The position numbers and the translations under genes are program-made. The notes below the pieces were generated by a model. It was given only the letters and a program-made list of their open reading frames with translations. It was not told the origin of the DNA and made no database searches. Positions 6,397-9,116 of a stretch of 9,116 bases of DNA are shown here, piece by piece. Every line of letters starts with the position of its first letter. Positions within the stretch are counted from its first letter, which is position 1. This DNA is from JAJISK01 sp046759865 (GTDB lineage Archaea; Thermoplasmatota; Thermoplasmata; RBG-16-68-12; JAJISG01), in contig JBHIDB010000046.1 in NCBI GenBank assembly GCA_046759865.1, positions 1 to 9,116 on the forward strand. The letters run 5' to 3'.

Positions 6397-6562
6397 GGGC
6401 CAGGTGACGGCCCGTAAGCCCCCTATTAGTGGTTGGAGCATTTGCCAACCTGGCTGAAACACCATGCACTCGGCACTCAACCAACGTTGGGTGGAACAGT
6501 GCCCCCCGAACCGTAACCAGCCCCGGTCTGGCTGGCCGCCCGAAGGTCTTAACGAAGGCGGC
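6397..6562 (+). ncRNA. Candidate structured RNA / leader: five consecutive hairpins
   Basis: Perfect stems in order: GGGCC/GGCCC (6397-6401, 6409-6413); GGTTGG/CCAACC (6431-6436, 6445-6450); GGCACT/AGTGCC (6472-6477, 6498-6503) enclosing the palindrome CCAACGTTGG (6481-6490); CCAGCC/GGCTGG (6517-6522, 6530-6535); GCCGCC/GGCGGC (6535-6540, 6557-6562, sharing one base with the previous stem). Short stems are common in GC-rich DNA, so the case rests on their regular succession just before a molybdoenzyme start codon. I recognise no known RNA family: no T-loop, SRP helix 8 or RNase P motif. It could equally act from the other strand. Confidence 0.35.
6409..6425 (+). repeat. Copy 2 of a short imperfect direct repeat, GGCCCGTAAGCCCCCTA
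   Basis: Similar to 5665-5680 on the other side of the flavoprotein gene. The CGTAAG core also occurs once more 21 nt upstream (6392-6397), placed so that CGTAAG begins on either side of the first hairpin. Confidence 0.3.
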
Positions 6563-6591
6563 GTCTGGGGAAGGGGGCCGGGGTCTCCGAC

Positions 6592-6598
6592 GAGGTGA
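6592..6598 (+). promoter_or_regulatory. Ribosome binding site deciding the molybdoenzyme start
   Basis: GAGGTGA lies 7 nt before the ATG at 6606. It rules out the upstream in-frame ATG at 6429, which would add 59 residues of non-conserved sequence across the hairpin region. Confidence 0.75.
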
Positions 6599-6605
6599 GG
6601 CAGGC

Positions 6606-8930
6606 ATGCCGGATCAGAGTGCGACAGATGAAGGATACGTCGGTGCCCCGCTGTCCCGGTTGGAGGACCGCCGGTTTGTCAGGGGAGAGGGCCGTTTCGT
6701 CGCCGATCTTTCTCTCCCTGAGATGGTCTACGCGGCCTTCGTGCGGAGCCCCTACGCCCATGCGAAGGTTCTCGAAGTCCACCTGGAGGCCGCGAGGGGC
6801 GTTCGAGGCGTGCTCGGTGTGTGGAGTGGAACGGACCTCGCGACGGGGTTGGGCCCGCTCCCCACGGAGGTGGGACTGGAGGAGGCCGGCCTCAAGAAGC
6901 CTCCCTACCCTGCGGTGGCGATCGACACGGTACGGTACGCGGGGGAGGCCGTCGCCGTCGTGGTCGCCGCCGACCCATACGTCCTCCAAGACGCCCTGGA
7001 GCTCGTGGACGTCCGCTACGAGCCACTGCCGGTGGTGACGAGTCAGGAGGAGGCCCTCAGGAAGGGGGCGCCCCAACTCCACCGGGAGGCGCCCCGCAAC
7101 CTGGCGTTTCGCTGGCGGCTGGAGGGCGGAGACGTGGACGGGGCCTTCCGAGAAGCCGATGTCGTCGTCGAGGAGCGGATCGTGAACCAGCGTCTCCAGC
7201 CGGCCGCTATCGAGCCCCGGGCGGCCGTTGCCCAATGGGATTCCCAGACGGGGCACCTTACCCTCTGGGTAACCTCACAGAATCCGAAGACCCACAGGGA
7301 AGTCCTTGCCCGGGTCCTGGAGATTCCAGAGGCCAACCTCCGGGTCATCGCGCCCGACGTGGGGGGAGGCTTCGGAAGCAAGATTGCGGTCTACCCGGGG
7401 GAAGCCGTGGTCTGCAACCTCGCGCGCCAACTCGGAAGGCCCGTGAGGTGGGTCGAAACCCGCGCCGAGAACTTCCTGGTGACGACACACGGCCGAGACC
7501 ACGTCCAGGACGTCCGACTCGCTGCCAGGCGTGACGGGACGATTCTCGGCATCGATGTCCGATCGATGGCGAACCTGGGAGCTTATCCCTCCACCGATGG
7601 GCCCGGCATCCCGGCAGGCCCCTTCGGGAAGATGCTAAGCGGTGCCTACCCCATGCGAGGGGTTCGGGTGGAGGTCCGAGGCGTCTTCACAAACACGACG
7701 CCAACCGACGCCTACAGGGGGGCCGGCCGGCCCGAGGCCGCCTTCGCGGTAGAACGGATGGTGGACATCCTCGCTCGCCGACTGGAGATGGACCCCGCGG
7801 AGATCCGCCGCCTGAACTTCATCCCTCCGGAGGCCTTCCCCTATCAAGTTGTCACCGGCCACACCTACGACAGCGGGGATTACGAAGCGGCGCTCCAGAA
7901 GGCCCTCGAAGTCGTGGAGTACACTCGACTCCGGGCAGAACAGGCGCGGGCCCTCGAGGAAGGGCGCCTCATCGGCATCGGGATGGCCACCTACGTAGAG
8001 GTCTCCGGTTTCGGCTCGCCGGGAGGTTGCCGCTTGCTCGTGGAACCTGCCGGCAGAGTAGTGGTGTACACGGGGGCCCACCCCCATGGCCAGGGGCAGG
8101 AGACGAGCCTCGCCCAGATCGTTGCCGACACCCTTACGATTCCCATAGAGGCCGTGGAGGTTCGCCATGGGGACACGGCCACCACCCCTTGGGGGGTCGG
8201 GACGTTCGGGAGCCGGGGGTTGCCCGTAGAGGGGGGTGCCTCGTTGCTGGCCGGACGCATGATGGCCGAGACCGCCCGACGCTTGGCAGCCAATCTGCTC
8301 GAAGCCCGACCGGAGGACGTCGTCCTTGTCGGGGGAAAGGCCTTCGTCCCGGACGCCCCGGAGCGGGCATACACCCTCTGGGACCTGGCCCGGTCCTTCA
8401 AGGAGAGTCACTCGAGCACCGAACGCCCGGAATGGGAGGTTAGCTCTTTCTACGAGCCCGATGACTACGTGTTCCCCTTCGGGGCTCATGTCTGCGTAGT
8501 TGAGGTCGAGCGGGAGACCGGCAAGGTTCGGATCCTCCGCTACGTCGCCGTGGACGACTGCGGCACGGTGATCAACCCGCGGCTCGTAGAGGGTCAGGTC
8601 CACGGGGGCGCGCTCCAGGGAATCGCGCAAGCCCTCTGGGAGGAGGCCCGCTACGACGAGGAGGGGAACTTGCTTACCCTGGGCTTCCCGGACTACGCGG
8701 TCCCTACGGCGCTCGAGAGTCCCGCCATCGAGAGCGTCCGTCACGAGACGCCGTCGCCCCACAACCCTCTCGGGGCCAAAGGGGTGGGGGAAGCGGGGAC
8801 CATCGGGGCGGCGCCGGCCGTGGTGAACGCCGTCGTCGATGCCCTTGCCCCGTACGGCATCGTGCACCTCGACATGCCTTTGACGTCGGATCGGGTCTGG
8901 GCGGCCCTCCGGATGAGGAACGGCGGCTAG
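6606..8930 (+). CDS. Molybdopterin-binding large subunit, xanthine dehydrogenase/CoxL family (form II type)
   Basis: 774-residue catalytic subunit of a molybdenum hydroxylase, a family that binds molybdopterin cytosine dinucleotide and hydroxylates purines, aldehydes, N-heterocycles or related compounds, using FAD and 2Fe-2S partner subunits. The N-terminal hammerhead domain spans about 15-142. Cofactor motifs are GGGFGSK (253-259), GQGQET (495-500) and VDDCGTVINP (649-658). The catalytic glutamate is E729 in GAKGVGEAG (723-731). The active-site loop is AYRGAGR (369-375), the signature of so-called form II CoxL-like proteins. The AYxCSFR loop with the copper-binding cysteine of true aerobic CO dehydrogenase is absent, so CO oxidation is not supported. 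Length and motifs are complete. No small, medium or maturation (XdhC/CoxF-like) gene is visible: the flank is non-coding on the left and an opposing gene on the right. Partners must lie elsewhere, or the subunit acts differently. Substrate unknown. Confidence 0.93.
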   Translation: MPDQSATDEGYVGAPLSRLEDRRFVRGEGRFVADLSLPEMVYAAFVRSPYAHAKVLEVHLEAARGVRGVLGVWSGTDLATGLGPLPTEVGLEEAGLKKPPYPAVAIDTVRYAGEAVAVVVAADPYVLQDALELVDVRYEPLPVVTSQEEALRKGAPQLHREAPRNLAFRWRLEGGDVDGAFREADVVVEERIVNQRLQPAAIEPRAAVAQWDSQTGHLTLWVTSQNPKTHREVLARVLEIPEANLRVIAPDVGGGFGSKIAVYPGEAVVCNLARQLGRPVRWVETRAENFLVTTHGRDHVQDVRLAARRDGTILGIDVRSMANLGAYPSTDGPGIPAGPFGKMLSGAYPMRGVRVEVRGVFTNTTPTDAYRGAGRPEAAFAVERMVDILARRLEMDPAEIRRLNFIPPEAFPYQVVTGHTYDSGDYEAALQKALEVVEYTRLRAEQARALEEGRLIGIGMATYVEVSGFGSPGGCRLLVEPAGRVVVYTGAHPHGQGQETSLAQIVADTLTIPIEAVEVRHGDTATTPWGVGTFGSRGLPVEGGASLLAGRMMAETARRLAANLLEARPEDVVLVGGKAFVPDAPERAYTLWDLARSFKESHSSTERPEWEVSSFYEPDDYVFPFGAHVCVVEVERETGKVRILRYVAVDDCGTVINPRLVEGQVHGGALQGIAQALWEEARYDEEGNLLTLGFPDYAVPTALESPAIESVRHETPSPHNPLGAKGVGEAGTIGAAPAVVNAVVDALAPYGIVHLDMPLTSDRVWAALRMRNGG

Positions 8931-8936
8931 GCGAAC

Positions 8937-9116
8937 TCACTTCTGAGAGGTCCGTCCCTCGGCCCCCATCTTGGATTCTTCCAGGAGGCTCACGAACTCC
9001 GTGAAGTCTCGAGCCTCGAGGTCCGGCTCGAGGTCCAGCGGATCCATCTCTCCACCCGCGCGGTTAATCCAGAAGGCCTTGAGGCCGGCAGCCTTGGCGC
9101 CCATGATGTCAAAGGC
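8937..9116 (-). CDS. C-terminal part of a HAD-family hydrolase (partial, runs off the window)
   Basis: Leftward frame ending in TGA at 8937-8939; 59 residues visible. It begins AFDIMGAKAAGLKAFWINRA, matching the segment after motif IV of haloacid-dehalogenase-type hydrolases, where the typical text is GDSxxxDvxGAKaaGmkavWvNR. The aspartate at visible residue 3 should be the second motif IV acidic residue. The part GGEMDPLDLEPDLEARDFTEFVSLLEES resembles the family's closing stretch, where strand and helix end the Rossmann-like core. This fits 2-haloacid dehalogenase or phosphoglycolate-phosphatase-like members. The catalytic nucleophile (motif I DxD) is outside the window, so substrate and activity cannot be judged. 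It converges on the molybdoenzyme gene with only 6 bp between stop codons. Confidence 0.8.
   Translation of the reverse strand, partial: AFDIMGAKAAGLKAFWINRAGGEMDPLDLEPDLEARDFTEFVSLLEESKMGAEGRTSQK

Larger units (their letters stand above)
6280..6605. other. 326-bp non-coding stretch with candidate structured RNA upstream of the molybdoenzyme gene
   Basis: No convincing gene. It contains a row of five perfect-stem hairpins between 6397 and 6562 (listed separately), a GAGGA/TCCTC repeat at 6333-6344, and three G-runs (6567-6570, 6573-6577, 6580-6583) just before the ribosome binding site GAGGTGA (6592-6598) of the downstream gene. A weak TTAA at 6549-6552 is the only promoter-like AT patch close to the gene. 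If transcription starts upstream of the hairpins, they form a long structured leader. Confidence 0.55.

Noticed and set aside
6429..6605. N-terminal extension of the molybdoenzyme from an upstream in-frame ATG
   Set aside because: The 59 extra residues do not resemble the family N-terminus and have no ribosome binding site, while the ATG at 6606 has GAGGTGA at 7 nt.
5369..6605. tRNA, SRP RNA, RNase P RNA or CRISPR array in the non-coding stretches
   Set aside because: No T-loop consensus, SRP helix 8 motif or RNase P conserved blocks were seen, and there are no regularly spaced repeats; the only repeat is a single imperfect pair of about 16 nt.
6305..6607. 100-codon leftward open frame across the non-coding stretch before the molybdoenzyme
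   Set aside because: Arg/Pro-rich text with no recognised domain, overlapping the hairpin array; no promoter or ribosome binding site seen. Kept as unlikely, though a search of the peptide would be worthwhile.
7635..8867. 410-codon open frame antisense to the molybdoenzyme gene
   Set aside because: Opposite conserved catalytic motifs of the sense gene; composition typical of a GC-rich shadow frame.
6606..8930. Aerobic carbon monoxide dehydrogenase large subunit (CoxL form I)
   Set aside because: The active-site loop is AYRGAGR, lacking the cysteine of AYxCSFR that holds copper in true CO dehydrogenase, and no CoxM/CoxS genes adjoin.

Overview
The window looks like chromosomal DNA of a GC-rich archaeon, most likely a euryarchaeal or Thermoplasmatota-type lineage. 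The signs are an archaeal/eukaryotic-type release-factor tail fused by overlap to an archaeal-type arginyl-tRNA synthetase, TATA/BRE-like promoter elements, GGAGGTG-type ribosome binding sites, a large surface protein full of N-glycosylation sequons with PKD domains, and a small protein resembling a family I recall mainly from Thermoplasmata (DUF6015). The taxonomic call is inference; no rRNA gene is present.

Left part (1-1836): the last 15 codons of a gene whose C-terminus matches archaeal release factor aRF1 overlap the argS start by ATGA. argS is complete. It meets a large leftward gene tail to tail across a 67-bp gap that holds two perfect tandem hairpins.

Centre (1837-5368), leftward: a 993-residue secreted, single-pass, PKD-domain surface glycoprotein has its own TATA-like promoter. 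Upstream of it is a separate small gene for a 118-residue DUF6015-like protein, with its own TATA/BRE-like site and a nearby perfect palindrome.

Right part (5369-9116): a 443-bp non-coding, inverted-repeat-rich stretch leads to a rightward gene for a pyridoxamine-5'-phosphate-oxidase-like flavoprotein. A second non-coding stretch of 326 bp follows, carrying five consecutive perfect-stem hairpins. It leads directly into a gene for a molybdopterin-binding large subunit of the xanthine dehydrogenase/CoxL family (AYRGAGR active-site loop). No FAD or 2Fe-2S partner subunit is visible beside it. The window ends with the C-terminal part of a leftward HAD-family hydrolase gene, 6 bp from the molybdoenzyme stop codon.

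No obvious new multi-gene system is present; aRF1-argS is the only probable operon. The signals most worth following are the hairpin array ahead of the molybdoenzyme, the orphan state of that enzyme, the unassigned middle of the surface glycoprotein, and the palindrome/TATA arrangement ahead of the small DUF6015-like gene.
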